DNA of 64,000 bases from Moritella sp. (lineage in GTDB: Bacteria; Pseudomonadota; Gammaproteobacteria; Enterobacterales; Moritellaceae). Numbering within the stretch: the stretch's first letter is position 1; each line of letters opens with the position of its first letter. The DNA is taken from contig NZ_JABSQR010000032.1 in assembly GCF_013215705.1 (NCBI RefSeq), forward strand, positions 1-64,000. The letters are read 5' to 3'. A program made the translations under genes and the position numbers. This document shows, in pieces, positions 19,978 to 29,524 of this stretch. The notes beneath the pieces were generated by a model. It worked only from the letters and a program-made list of their open reading frames with translations. It was not told the origin of the DNA and searched no databases.

Positions 19978-20912
19978 GCGTCAGATGAGTCGTAAACAGC
20001 GGCTAAAATTTCTTTAGCACCTTGTGCTAACAGTTTTTCAGCAAGTTCTAAACCCAGTTGATGGGCATTATTGCGGTCACCGCGGATCTCGGCGCGGATA
20101 ACTTCGGTGCCGTCAGGCTTACCAACCAGTCCACGTAACCACAACTCATCACCGTCGATTAGTGCATAGCTACCGATAGGTACCTGGCAACCTCCTTCAA
20201 GTGCTAAGTTCATCGCCCGTTCTGCCAATACGCGATCACTGGTTAATGCGTGGTTTAATGGTGCGAGTAATACTTTTACACGTTTATCATCAATGCGGCA
20301 TTCAATGCCTACAGCGCCTTGGCCTACAGCTGGCAGACTTTGCTCTGGCTCAATATAGCTAGCAATACGGTATTCCATATCCAGACGTTTTAGACCCGCA
20401 GCCGCTAAAATGATGGCATCATAATCTTTGTTATCAAGCTTGTTCAAACGTGTATTCACGTTACCACGTAAGTCCATAATTTTTAGATCTGGACGGGCTT
20501 CGCTTAACTGGCATTGACGGCGTAAGCTACACGTACCAACGATTGCCCCCGGTGGTAGTTCTTCAATCTGACGGTAGGTATTTGAAACAAATGCATCACG
20601 AGGGTCTTCACGTTCACAAATGACTTCTAAGCCTAAACCTTCTGGAAATTCAACTGGCACATCTTTCATTGAATGCACGGCGATATCAGCACGGTTTTCA
20701 AGTATTGCCACTTCAAGCTCTTTCACAAAAAGACCTTTACCACCCACTTTTGCTAACGGCGTATCTAAAATGATGTCACCCTTGGTTACCATTGGAATTA
20801 ATTCAACGGTAAGATTTTGATGGATCGCTTCTAGACGTGCTTTTACATATTCAGCTTGCCACATTGCAAGTGGGCTCTTACGGGTTGCAATTCTTAGTGT
20901 TTCAGTTGCCAT
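19974..20912 (-). CDS. hemC: Porphobilinogen deaminase (hydroxymethylbilane synthase)
   Basis: Polymerises four porphobilinogens onto a dipyrromethane cofactor. Signatures are [52 protein letters not shown] and the cofactor cysteine in [12 protein letters not shown]. The 312 residues match E. coli (313). It heads the hem operon. In E. coli cyaA lies divergently next to it; here an 8.6-kb block of copper and tRNA genes separates them. Confidence 0.98.
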   Translation of the reverse strand: MATETLRIATRKSPLAMWQAEYVKARLEAIHQNLTVELIPMVTKGDIILDTPLAKVGGKGLFVKELEVAILENRADIAVHSMKDVPVEFPEGLGLEVICEREDPRDAFVSNTYRQIEELPPGAIVGTCSLRRQCQLSEARPDLKIMDLRGNVNTRLNKLDNKDYDAIILAAAGLKRLDMEYRIASYIEPEQSLPAVGQGAVGIECRIDDKRVKVLLAPLNHALTSDRVLAERAMNLALEGGCQVPIGSYALIDGDELWLRGLVGKPDGTEVIRAEIRGDRNNAHQLGLELAEKLLAQGAKEILAAVYDSSDA

Positions 20913-21123
20913 GTTATTTCCAAATTTAACTAGATTGGCTAAATATTAACAGATTTAATCTGTTAATAGTTGATCTAAAATGGGGTTATTTGTAAAAAAT
21001 ACCGCTTATTTAACGACTCCATAACATAGGTAATTGGGCCAAAAGTAGTAAATTATTTAGTGAGAACAGGCGAGATAGATAAATCGTGGCAAGGTTGAGA
21101 TAATGCTTTAAGCGTTGGTTATG

Positions 21124-21150
21124 AAGCTGCAGCGCGTTGTGCTGCAGCTT
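21124..21150. terminator. GC-rich hairpin downstream of the copper operon
   Basis: AAGCTGCAGC and GCTGCAGCTT form a perfect 10-bp stem with a 7-base loop, 20 bases beyond the stop of the last gene of the minus-strand copper operon. The T-run is weak on both strands. A terminator is likely but not certain. Confidence 0.55.
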
Positions 21151-21170
21151 TATAAATTAATGACGATTAA

Positions 21171-21728
21171 CTAGTCGCAATTAAGGCGGAAGGCTTTATG
21201 ACTTTTCTTGATGTGCTGCTTAATGTTGCCAAGGGCCGTTTTAACTTCACCTTTTGTTGTTGCGTCTTGCAACTGGTTAAAAAGGTGTGTTAATTTGCCC
21301 ATACCTTGCTGGTAAGCCATATGTTGCATATGGGTACTATGATCCATGCCGTCCATATTCGCCATACTGCTGTGGTCCATGTCTTTCATGTTTTGCATAT
21401 TCGCCATATTGCTGTGGTCCATGCCTTTCATGTTTTTCATATTCGCCATATTGCTGTGGTCCATACCTTTCATGTCTTGCTGCAGTTTTAACGGTACTTC
21501 ATCTTTAGCCTTCGTGCTATTCGTCAATAATTTTGTCATCTGAATTTGCATTGCGGCTTGGTCTCCACGCTTAAATGCACCGACATAGGCTTTTAAATCA
21601 TCACTCATCTCTTTCATTATACTGCCGAGTTGGGTATCTTTACAGTGACCGTCACCATCGCTGTGGGCAAATGCCGGTGAACTTATTGCGGCGCTAAGTG
21701 CGATTGCTAGGGTTATCTGTTTAAACAT
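21171..21728 (-). CDS. Periplasmic Met/His-rich protein, cytochrome b562-like with a metal-binding repeat insert
   Basis: A signal peptide (residues 1-21, cleavage after SPAFA) leads a mature protein whose ends resemble the four-helix cytochrome b562 fold: LGSIMKEMSDDLKAY at the start, and TKGEVKTALGNIKQHIKKSH near the end. Between them, residues 86-137 hold three 14-residue repeats (KGMDHSNMANMKNM type) and a degenerate fourth. They offer many Met and His ligands, typical of Cu(I)/Ag(I) binding. The Met of the first helix is kept, but the usual C-terminal heme His appears to be Arg, so heme binding is doubtful. It lies 55 bases after cusA, probably in the same operon. Inference: periplasmic copper buffer or chaperone for the efflux pump. 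Confidence 0.7.
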   Translation of the reverse strand: MFKQITLAIALSAAISSPAFAHSDGDGHCKDTQLGSIMKEMSDDLKAYVGAFKRGDQAAMQIQMTKLLTNSTKAKDEVPLKLQQDMKGMDHSNMANMKNMKGMDHSNMANMQNMKDMDHSSMANMDGMDHSTHMQHMAYQQGMGKLTHLFNQLQDATTKGEVKTALGNIKQHIKKSHKAFRLNCD

Positions 21729-21783
21729 AATATTGCTTCCTTGTTATATAAAAACTTAATTTATTTATTGTTACTAGACTGTG

Positions 21784-24700
21784 TTAATCAATCATTTGAG
21801 ATCTTAAACTGACTGATTTCCACAAGTAGAAAGACGCTGGTAATACTAATAATGTCAGAATAACGGCTGAACCCATGCCGCCAATCATAGGTGCTGCAAT
21901 ACGTTGCATTACTTGTGAACCGGTACCGTCACCATACATAATGGGTACTAAACCTATGATCACCGTCGCGACGGTCATCATCACGGGACGCACCCGAAGT
22001 CCGGCACCATCCATCACCGCTTGCTGTAATTTTGCTTTGGTTAACTGACCGGTTGCCAGTGCACTGTCTAATGATTGATTTAAATACACTAACATGATCA
22101 CACCAATTTCGACTGACACCCCGGCCAAGGCGATAAAGCCAACCCCAACGGCAATGGAGAAATTATAGTTGAGTAAATATAACAACCAGATACCGCCAAT
22201 CATAGCCAGGGGCAGGGTGGCTAAAATAAGTAACACTTCGCCAACGCGGCGGAAAGCCAAATACAGTAATAGTACAATGATTACTAATGTGGCGGGGATC
22301 ACGACCGATAGCGTGGCTTTAGCACGTTGCATATATTCGTATTGCCCCGACCAGGTAATTGAATAACCCGCCGGTAAGACGAGCTGTTCGGCTACTGCTT
22401 GCTGGGCATCGATCACATAAGAGCCAAGGTCGCGGCCATCAATATCCACATAAATCCAACCGTTCGGGCGGGCATTTTCGGTCTTGATCATCGGTGCGCC
22501 GTCTTCTACGTAGATATTGGCGACATCACCTAAGGCGATCCGCGCGCCTTGCGGTGTGACCAGCGGTAATAACTTCATCTGTTTGATGCTGTCGCGATAA
22601 GTTTGAGGATAACGGATATTCACCGGATAGCGCTCTAAACCTTCAATTGTCTGTGTCACGTTCATACCACCGACTGCGGTGGCGATCACGGCTTGAACAT
22701 CGACAATGTTAAGGCCATAACGCGCGGCTTTTTCACGTTGAATATCAACCTTAACATAACGGCCACCGGCGACGCGTTCGGCATAAGCGGACGCAGTACC
22801 GGGTACGTTAAGCAAGATTTTCTCTATCTGTTTACCTATTTTTTCGATTTCAACTAACTTTTCACCGGCGATCTTGATGCCAATCGGGGTTTTAATCCCT
22901 GTCGCGAGCATATCGGTACGGGTTTTGATTGGCATCACCCAGGCGTTGGTTACCCCTGGGAATTGCACTAATTGATCCAGTTCTTGACGTAAACCTTCTG
23001 AGGTCATGCCTTCTCGCCACTGCGCCTTGGGTTTTAACGTAATAAAGGTTTCTATCATCGTTAATGGCGCTGCATCGGTGGCGGTTTCGGCACGTCCTGC
23101 TTTACCCCAAACCCGTTCTACTTCGGGCACTGTTTTGATCAATTTGTTGGTTTGTTGCAATAATTCTCTGGCTTTACCTATGCTGATACCGGGGTAGGTT
23201 GTGGGCATATACATGAGATCGCCTTCATCCAATGGCGGGATAAATTCACTGCCGATTTTATTCACCGGATAAAAACCGACGACTAATAACCCGGCCACGA
23301 GGCAAAGTAACAATACCGGGGCTTTTAAGCTTAATGCCAGCACCGGACGGTATAGCGCAACTAACCCGCGGTTAATCGGGTTTTTATGCTCAGGTAATAC
23401 TTTACCGCGGATGAAGTAACCCATTAAGACGGGCACTAAGGTGACTGCCAGTCCAGCTGCTGCGGCCATTGAGTAGGTTTTGGTGAAGGCCAGAGGTGCA
23501 AACATTTTGCCTTCTTGTCCTTCCAGTACAAACACGGGCACAAAGCTAAAGGTAATGATCAGTAACGAGAAAAACAGTGCCGGGCCCACTTCAGACGCCG
23601 CTTTCGCGATCACCTGCCAACGATTGGTATTAGTTAGCGGGGTTTTCTCCATGTGTTTATGGACATTTTCTACCATCACAATTGCGCCATCAACCATGGC
23701 ACCAATCGCGATCGCAATACCACCGAGAGACATGATGTTGGCATTAATGCCTTGCCATGACATGATGATAAAGGCCACCATGATGCCAACCGGTAAACTG
23801 ACTAACACCACTAACGAACTACGAATATGGAATAAAAACAAGGCACAAACTACGATAACGACAAGAAATTCTTCCAGTAATTTCAGGTAGAGATTCTCGA
23901 CTGCATTATCGATTAATGTCGAGCGATCATAAGTGGGCACAATCTCAACACCAGTTGGTAATGAGGCTTGTAAGGTTTTTAGTTTGGCTTTTACTGCGGC
24001 GATCACTTCACGTGCATTCTCGTTATAGCGCATGACGATAATACCACCCACCACTTCACCTTCACCGTTTAGTTCGGAAACGCCACGGCGCATTTGTGGA
24101 CCCAGTACAATATCGGCGACATCACCAAGCAGTAATGGCGTGCCCGTACTGCTGAGCTTTAAGGGGATGTTTTTCAAGTCATCAATTGAGCTAATGTAGC
24201 CATTGGCACGTACCATGTATTCGGCTTCGCCCATTTCGATGACGCTGGCACCCGCTTCTTGATTCCCATCTTTAATCGCTTTAGTGATCAATGATAATGG
24301 GATCTGATAACTGCGCAGTTTATCGGGGTCGACAATGATCTGGTATTGCTTAACCATACCACCAACCGTGGCGACTTCAGATACACCGGGCACGGTTTGC
24401 AGTTCATACTTTAAAAACCAATCTTGAATGCTGCGCAGTTGGCTTAAATCGTGATTACCGCTGGTATCGGTAAGGGCATAAGAATATACCCAACCCACAC
24501 CCGTCGCATCAGGGCCTAACGCCGGTTTAGCAGTGCTGGGTAAATTTGGCGTTACTTGCGATAAGTATTCTAACACCCGTGAACGCGCCCAGTACATGTC
24601 GGTGCCATCAGCAAAGATGACGTAAACATAGGAATCACCGAAGAACGAATAGCCACGTACCGTTTTAGCTCCGGGTACAGATAACATCGCCGTTGTCAGT

Positions 24701-24903
24701 GGATAGGTGACTTGGTCTTCGACTACCTGAGGTGCTTGTCCGGGGTAACTGGTTTTAATAATAACCTGGACATCGGACAGATCGGGGATCGCATCAATGG
24801 GGGTATTTTTGATCACATAACTGCCGTAGATCAGTACCACTAAGGTGGCGAGTAACACCATGATGCGATTGTTAATCGACCATTCAATTATTTTCTTGAT
24901 CAT
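21784..24903 (-). CDS. cusA: Heavy-metal RND efflux pump, CusA type
   Basis: Inner-membrane proton-driven pump that moves Cu(I)/Ag(I) out through a tripartite channel. The 1039 residues match CusA (1047). It begins MIKKIIEWSINNRIMVLLAT with the family stretch NTPIDAIPDLSDVQVI. The proton-relay helix region reads SLGGIAIAIGAMVDGAIVMV. The periplasmic domains have CusA-type Met residues. The preceding gene cusB ends on its start codon (1-base overlap). A zinc/cobalt CzcA assignment is less likely given the Met-rich partners. Confidence 0.92.
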   Translation of the reverse strand: MIKKIIEWSINNRIMVLLATLVVLIYGSYVIKNTPIDAIPDLSDVQVIIKTSYPGQAPQVVEDQVTYPLTTAMLSVPGAKTVRGYSFFGDSYVYVIFADGTDMYWARSRVLEYLSQVTPNLPSTAKPALGPDATGVGWVYSYALTDTSGNHDLSQLRSIQDWFLKYELQTVPGVSEVATVGGMVKQYQIIVDPDKLRSYQIPLSLITKAIKDGNQEAGASVIEMGEAEYMVRANGYISSIDDLKNIPLKLSSTGTPLLLGDVADIVLGPQMRRGVSELNGEGEVVGGIIVMRYNENAREVIAAVKAKLKTLQASLPTGVEIVPTYDRSTLIDNAVENLYLKLLEEFLVVIVVCALFLFHIRSSLVVLVSLPVGIMVAFIIMSWQGINANIMSLGGIAIAIGAMVDGAIVMVENVHKHMEKTPLTNTNRWQVIAKAASEVGPALFFSLLIITFSFVPVFVLEGQEGKMFAPLAFTKTYSMAAAAGLAVTLVPVLMGYFIRGKVLPEHKNPINRGLVALYRPVLALSLKAPVLLLCLVAGLLVVGFYPVNKIGSEFIPPLDEGDLMYMPTTYPGISIGKARELLQQTNKLIKTVPEVERVWGKAGRAETATDAAPLTMIETFITLKPKAQWREGMTSEGLRQELDQLVQFPGVTNAWVMPIKTRTDMLATGIKTPIGIKIAGEKLVEIEKIGKQIEKILLNVPGTASAYAERVAGGRYVKVDIQREKAARYGLNIVDVQAVIATAVGGMNVTQTIEGLERYPVNIRYPQTYRDSIKQMKLLPLVTPQGARIALGDVANIYVEDGAPMIKTENARPNGWIYVDIDGRDLGSYVIDAQQAVAEQLVLPAGYSITWSGQYEYMQRAKATLSVVIPATLVIIVLLLYLAFRRVGEVLLILATLPLAMIGGIWLLYLLNYNFSIAVGVGFIALAGVSVEIGVIMLVYLNQSLDSALATGQLTKAKLQQAVMDGAGLRVRPVMMTVATVIIGLVPIMYGDGTGSQVMQRIAAPMIGGMGSAVILTLLVLPASFYLWKSVSLRSQMID

Positions 24904-26330
24904 TACAGCTCTCCCTCATCATCAAAGTCTAACCAAGACAGGTCTTCATCTGCAGTGGGGGTCGCTGGTTTTTCGGTTTGCTGCATTTGGCTATGGTCCA
25001 TGCCTTCCATTTCCCTATTATCTCTAGCCCCAATACGAGCAAAATCGGCGGTGAGACTCGATTCTGAGTCAATCAAAAATTGCGCGCTGGTGACCACGTT
25101 ATCGCCATCGTTTAAACCCGCTAACACTTCCACATAACCTGCGGACTCTCTGCCTAAGGTGATCTTGACTGACTGATATTGGCCATTGCCTTTGGCAAGT
25201 ACGATACGATCAAAATTACCGGCGCGAATAATCGCTTCACGTGGTACTTGTACTGAATCGGTTTGTATTTGGCTAATTAATTTTAATCTTGCGAACATAT
25301 TCGGTTTTAATTGCTTATCTGTGTTCACAATCTTGACCCGTACTTTTAAGGTTCGGGTGACCGCATTTAAGACCGGATAAATATAATCGACTTCACCAAG
25401 CCAAGTTTTACCTGGAAAACTGTCTAATTGCATTTCTGCTTTATCACCCACTTGCACTAATCCGGCCTGTGATTCAAATACCTCGGCTTGCAGCCATATT
25501 TCGGTTAACTGACCGGCTTCGACGATTTGTGCTGACGGGGAAATGTAAGCACCTTCACGGATGCTTAATTTAGTGATGTAACCGGATTCAGGCGCATAAA
25601 TAGTGATGTTCTGCAGTACTTTTTTCCTGCGGTTAACTTGGTTGATTTGGTTTTGGCTGATGCCCAATGCCGATAATCGATGTTTGGCTGACGCGATCAG
25701 GGTTTTATTGCCGATGCGTAAGGTATTAAGCAGCTCTTCCTGTGCTTTGATGAGCTCGGGTGAATACAGAGAAAGTAGTTTTTGGCCTTTATTTACATAT
25801 TCACCTTCGCTATTAATATAAAGCTTATCGACCCAGCCCGATACGCGGCTGTTAATTTGCCACAAGGTATCTTGATTAAACTCTAACATTCCGACGGTAT
25901 TGATCTCGGCAATGAAAGGGCGCAATACGGCTGTTTGAGCGCGTACCCCTAAGTTATTTTCTACTCGCGCTGAGATAGTGACTAAACCGGCATCGTTTGC
26001 GGTTGTCGCATCGGCATAAACCGGGATCAAGTCCATGCCCATTGGCGATAGACCCGGTTTATCGCGACGATAGTTAGCATCCATGGGCGCGACCCAATAG
26101 AGTAGCGCTGGTTCTGCTGCTTTCGTGTCGGCATAAACAGGGACTAGATCCATGCCCATTGGTGATTTACCGGGTTGATCACGACGGTAGTTGGCATCCA
26201 TTGGTGCGACCCAATAGAGGATACTTGGTGTGGCGGTAGTGTCGGTATTATTTGTTGGTGGATTGGTAAACCAGGCACCTACTGCAATACCGAGTGCCAA
26301 TGTGATTGAACTGGCTAATAATGTTTTCAT
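24903..26330 (-). CDS. cusB: Periplasmic adaptor CusB with duplicated heavy-metal-binding domain
   Basis: Membrane-fusion protein linking CusA to the outer-membrane channel. After a membrane anchor (residues 5-20), two near-identical heavy-metal-binding motifs occur at about residues 38-68 and 77-107 (LYWVAPMDANYRRD ... SPMGMDLVPVYAD). The lipoyl/coiled-coil and beta-barrel adaptor domains follow. The acidic C-terminal tail contains MEGMDHSQMQ, the same GMDHS motif as in the small protein at 21171-21728. One such domain is common in this family; two are unusual. Confidence 0.9.
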   Translation of the reverse strand: MKTLLASSITLALGIAVGAWFTNPPTNNTDTTATPSILYWVAPMDANYRRDQPGKSPMGMDLVPVYADTKAAEPALLYWVAPMDANYRRDKPGLSPMGMDLIPVYADATTANDAGLVTISARVENNLGVRAQTAVLRPFIAEINTVGMLEFNQDTLWQINSRVSGWVDKLYINSEGEYVNKGQKLLSLYSPELIKAQEELLNTLRIGNKTLIASAKHRLSALGISQNQINQVNRRKKVLQNITIYAPESGYITKLSIREGAYISPSAQIVEAGQLTEIWLQAEVFESQAGLVQVGDKAEMQLDSFPGKTWLGEVDYIYPVLNAVTRTLKVRVKIVNTDKQLKPNMFARLKLISQIQTDSVQVPREAIIRAGNFDRIVLAKGNGQYQSVKITLGRESAGYVEVLAGLNDGDNVVTSAQFLIDSESSLTADFARIGARDNREMEGMDHSQMQQTEKPATPTADEDLSWLDFDDEGEL

Positions 26331-26338
26331 GTCGACCT

Positions 26339-27595
26339 CTATAATGCTTGAAAGTAGCGAATGCGGGCTAAAGTTTTTAAACTTTGGAAATGCAATTGAT
26401 GATATTCGAGCTCGAAAGCCTGTTCATCCATTAATGCTTTGATTACTTGTTCAAAATCATTGGTATTAGCTTGGTAGCCTTGCATGACTGCCGCACTATT
26501 TAATTTGGCTTGTACCAGTAACGTGTCTTGATAACGTTGCATCCGGGCTTCGGTATTACTGAAGTTAGCGATAGCACCATTTAATATGCCATTGAATTTT
26601 ATTAGTAATAGGTCTTTTTCCGCTTGCTTCATGCCTTTACCTTGGGTCGCGGCGATCACCACTTGATCCTGTCGGTTACTGGTAAAAAGCGGCACGTTCA
26701 TCGTGATAAAACCACTGATTAAATCACTACGACTAGAGCCGGTATTCATGTCCATGGATTCGCGGTGACCATAGCCAATATCCACCTTGAATGCGGGTTT
26801 ATACGATTCATTGGCTGTGGCAATGGTATTTTTAGCAATATCAATGGCTTGTTGCGCGGCTAATACTTGTGGGTGATTGGCGAGTAATGCGTAATGTTGC
26901 ACCTGTGCTATCTGCGCATACTCACGACTTTGTGACCATTGTGGTAATTGCGGATCTAGGTCGGTAAACGCTTGCGGGCCAACCCAAGATACCAGTTGTC
27001 CGCGTAAGGCTTGCTCTTGCTGGGCAAAGGCGGAAATTTTGTCATCAAATTTCGCTAGTTCAAGTTCTGCCTTTATTAGATCTTGATTTTGTTTGTAACC
27101 AAGTTCGAATTGGCGATAGAGATTGGTTACGTTCTGACGGAACAGATCCTGATTTTTAACCAGTATCTGCTGTGCCATACGGGTAAAACGAATATCGAAC
27201 CAAAGTTCTCTGATCTGCAGTTTTAATTCCAATTGACGATTTTCTGCTAGATGAATACTTTGTTGCGTTTGTAGGGTAAATCCTTTGGCATTGAGTTCGA
27301 GCGTATCACCCCGTGAAAACTGTTGTGATAGGCCAAGACTAAATTGGGTCATGGGATCGTCTGACAATGAAAAGCTGTCGATCGGTACATTCGCTAAACC
27401 GAGTTTTATCATTGGATCGGCAAGTTGCGATTGGCTGATGGCTTGTGCTTTAAAGCTAGCTTGTTGCGCACGGTATAAGGTTGTAGAGGGATCGCGTTGT
27501 AGCGCAATATCTTCTGCAACAGATAGCGTTAATTGTTGGGCATTAACATTTAATGTCAGTAATGCTAATAACCCCAAATAAAATTTGGATGGCAT
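26339..27595 (-). CDS. TolC-type outer-membrane channel of the copper efflux system (CusC-like)
   Basis: Outer-membrane efflux protein of the TolC superfamily. It has a signal peptide ending about LNVNA and long heptad-rich helices in two repeats (e.g. QALRGQLVSWVG, ARMQRYQDTLLVQAKLNSAAVMQGYQ). No lipobox Cys is seen, unlike E. coli CusC. The 418 residues fit the short heavy-metal branch of the family. Eight bases separate it from cusB. Assignment to copper comes from its operon. Confidence 0.85.
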   Translation of the reverse strand: MPSKFYLGLLALLTLNVNAQQLTLSVAEDIALQRDPSTTLYRAQQASFKAQAISQSQLADPMIKLGLANVPIDSFSLSDDPMTQFSLGLSQQFSRGDTLELNAKGFTLQTQQSIHLAENRQLELKLQIRELWFDIRFTRMAQQILVKNQDLFRQNVTNLYRQFELGYKQNQDLIKAELELAKFDDKISAFAQQEQALRGQLVSWVGPQAFTDLDPQLPQWSQSREYAQIAQVQHYALLANHPQVLAAQQAIDIAKNTIATANESYKPAFKVDIGYGHRESMDMNTGSSRSDLISGFITMNVPLFTSNRQDQVVIAATQGKGMKQAEKDLLLIKFNGILNGAIANFSNTEARMQRYQDTLLVQAKLNSAAVMQGYQANTNDFEQVIKALMDEQAFELEYHQLHFQSLKTLARIRYFQAL

Positions 27596-27636
27596 GGTAT
27601 TCCCTTAATTAATTGGTGTTTAAAAACGATTAAAAA

Positions 27637-28014
27637 TCAATTAATGAGAGGAGGTCGATAGAGGCTATCTTGGTGTTGTTTTAGAGGTGGGGTTAATTCG
27701 TAACGTAGCGAGTTACTTTGTTTATAGCTGTTTAAGAGCAGCTTATTATTGTAATTAATAAATGATGATACGCAGGTGGTATTACAGTCATTACAATTAT
27801 CCATATTGCTGCAATCATCGTTATCATATGGGGTTGTGGCATGCTGAACTTGCGGATTATCATGCTGCATTTTACTTATACTATCTTGAGCGTAGCACGG
27901 CATGTCTTGCATATCACAAGACATAGTCGCGGACATAGTTCGCATGCTCATTGCCTGAAGCGGTAATGAGAATGTGTTTATTAATACTAATAAAATTAAT
28001 AGCACTATGCGCAT
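27637..28014 (-). CDS. Small exported Cys/His/Met-rich protein, first gene of the copper operon
   Basis: A clear signal peptide (VLLILLVLINTFSLPLQA) precedes about 105 residues with Cys-, Met- and His-containing clusters: MSCDMQDMPCY, SKMQHDNPQVQHA and DDCSNMDNCNDCNTTC. No enzyme domain is recognisable. It lies 34 bases downstream of a CueR-type promoter and 41 bases ahead of the channel gene. A periplasmic copper-binding or sensing role is inferred from composition and place only. Confidence 0.65.
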   Translation of the reverse strand: MRIVLLILLVLINTFSLPLQAMSMRTMSATMSCDMQDMPCYAQDSISKMQHDNPQVQHATTPYDNDDCSNMDNCNDCNTTCVSSFINYNNKLLLNSYKQSNSLRYELTPPLKQHQDSLYRPPLIN

Positions 28015-28054
28015 AAAGTAAAATACATTAAAAGTGAATGATGAATATAACGGG

Positions 28055-28085
28055 ATGATAATCTTTACCTCAAGGGGAAGGTCAA
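28055..28085 (-). promoter_or_regulatory. MerR/CueR-type copper promoter
   Basis: Read on the minus strand, a -35 box TTGACC (28080-28085) and a -10 box TATCAT (28055-28060) are separated by exactly 19 bases, the overlong spacer of MerR-family promoters. The spacer (TTCCCCTTGAGGTAAAGAT) holds an imperfect ACCT...AGGT dyad resembling the CueR operator. It points into the copper operon. No cueR gene is in the window. Confidence 0.75.
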
Positions 28086-28127
28086 GTGTTGAGGTGGGGA
28101 TATTACGCGGTAAATTTTAGGTATAAA

Positions 28128-28149
28128 AAAACCTCGATAAACGAGGTTT
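28128..28149 (-). terminator. Terminator of the tRNA array
   Basis: On the minus strand GAAACCTCG-TTTAT-CGAGGTTT is followed by a T-run, 24 bases after the last tRNA. It ends the tRNA transcript ahead of the copper promoter. Confidence 0.85.
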
Positions 28150-28172
28150 CTTTATTTATTCTGGTAAGAAAG

Positions 28173-28248
28173 TGGTGGGCTGTGAAGGATTTGAACCTTC
28201 GACCAATTGATTAAAAGTCAACTGCTCTACCAACTGAGCTAACAGCCC
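28173..28248 (-). tRNA. tRNA-Lys (TTT), copy 1
   Basis: A 76-base cloverleaf on the minus strand with GGGCTGT/ACAGCCC acceptor stem, anticodon TTT in CTTTTAA and encoded CCA. It is the most downstream gene of the array. Confidence 0.97.
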
Positions 28249-28304
28249 CCGTATTCTTTCTTTATAAAGTCTCGTCAAAATAACTAACCAAACTTAATAA
28301 CTTG

Positions 28305-28380
28305 TGGTGGGTCCTACTGGGCTTGAACCAGTGACCCTCGCCTTGTAAGGGCGATGCTCTCCCAACTGAGCTAAGGACCC
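28305..28380 (-). tRNA. tRNA-Val (TAC), copy 1
   Basis: A 76-base minus-strand cloverleaf with GGGTCCT acceptor, anticodon TAC (CTTACAA loop), GGTTCAA T-loop and encoded CCA. Confidence 0.97.
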
Positions 28381-28419
28381 ACAATATTTTTTAGCGATAG
28401 TTGTGGCTATCGTTTAAAC

Positions 28420-28496
<77 letters not shown>

Positions 28497-28547
28497 ACAA
28501 TTTTGTTTTCACTGCTTATCTAATAGTAAGAGATAACAGTAAGAAAG

Positions 28548-28623
28548 TGGTGGGCTGTGAAGGATTTGAACCTTCGACCAATTGATTAAAAGTCAACTGC
28601 TCTACCAACTGAGCTAACAGCCC
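28548..28623 (-). tRNA. tRNA-Lys (TTT), copy 2
   Basis: Identical to the copy at 28173, with the same spacer toward the next tRNA-Val, showing duplication of the whole unit. Confidence 0.97.
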
Positions 28624-28679
28624 CCGTATTCTTTCTTTATAAAGTCTCGTCAAAATAACTAACCAAACTTAATAACTTG

Positions 28680-28755
28680 TGGTGGGTCCTACTGGGCTTG
28701 AACCAGTGACCCTCGCCTTGTAAGGGCGATGCTCTCCCAACTGAGCTAAGGACCC
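28680..28755 (-). tRNA. tRNA-Val (TAC), copy 2
   Basis: Identical to the copy at 28305, including the 56-base spacer to tRNA-Lys. Confidence 0.97.
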
Positions 28756-28794
28756 ACAATATTTTTTAGCGATAGTTGTGGCTATCGTTTAAAC

Positions 28795-28871
<77 letters not shown>

Positions 28872-28907
28872 ACAATGCTGTGTGTTCTGTATCAGAACTA
28901 AAGAAAG

Positions 28908-28983
28908 TGGTGGGCTGTGAAGGATTTGAACCTTCGACCAATTGATTAAAAGTCAACTGCTCTACCAACTGAGCTAACAGCCC
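28908..28983 (-). tRNA. tRNA-Lys (TTT), copy 3
   Basis: The third identical tRNA-Lys, with the same spacer to tRNA-Val. Confidence 0.97.
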
Positions 28984-29039
28984 CCGTATTCTTTCTTTAT
29001 AAAGTCTCGTCAAAATAACTAACCAAACTTAATAACTTG

Positions 29040-29115
29040 TGGTGGGTCCTACTGGGCTTGAACCAGTGACCCTCGCCTTGTAAGGGCGATGCTCTCCCAA
29101 CTGAGCTAAGGACCC
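29040..29115 (-). tRNA. tRNA-Val (TAC), copy 3
   Basis: The third identical tRNA-Val and the first gene transcribed. No third fMet gene precedes it. Confidence 0.97.
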
Positions 29116-29176
29116 CATACGTTCGATTAATGTTGGAAACGTTGTTTTGAAGCAGCGCCCCTAATCGAGGAGGCAG

Positions 29177-29205
29177 ATATTATCCAGATCTAAATGTTTA
29201 TGCAA
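29177..29205 (-). promoter_or_regulatory. Promoter of the tRNA array
   Basis: On the minus strand TTGCAT (29200-29205) and TAATAT (29177-29182) are 17 bases apart, followed by a CTGCCTCC tract and a GGGGCGC tract, GC-rich as in stringently controlled promoters. It lies about 60 bases before the first tRNA-Val. The rest of the 29116-29524 gap holds only the cyaA upstream region. Confidence 0.7.
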
Positions 29206-29423
29206 CCCCTAAATCAATTATTTTATTTAAATTGATTGCTTGCGATCTTTTTTACTGCTTTTTGTCTATAAAGTGCGCGTAATTGATTGGTTTACATCAG
29301 CGTGTCTAAATAGTAGGAAACAAATTAACGAACGGCCATAATAATATGAATACCAAGTTGCTCTAATCCAACATTAATAATGTGACTATTTTGGTGCTAT
29401 AAGTTTACCATTATCTAGAAAAC

Positions 29424-29439
29424 TGTTAGCATCATCACA
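29424..29439. promoter_or_regulatory. Candidate CRP-cAMP site upstream of cyaA
   Basis: TGTTA-GCATCA-TCACA matches nine of ten conserved bases of the CRP consensus TGTGA-N6-TCACA. It lies 85 bases before the cyaA start codon. E. coli cyaA is repressed by CRP-cAMP, so the place fits. It was found by eye, without scoring. Confidence 0.45.
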
Positions 29440-29524
29440 CTTCTATGCCTGCCTTTATAGGCTAAATTTTGTTGTAAAAAATCAACAGAATTTAAGCATG
29501 ATTTCTCTCATTTAAGGTTTTATT

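Noticed and set aside
21287-21543. Three overlapping + strand ORFs rich in Tyr/Cys/Pro or His
   Set aside because: They are frame shadows of the 42-base repeats in the Met/His-rich gene on the other strand.
23480-23890. 136-residue + strand ORF inside cusA
   Set aside because: Antisense shadow of a long, fully conserved CusA reading frame.
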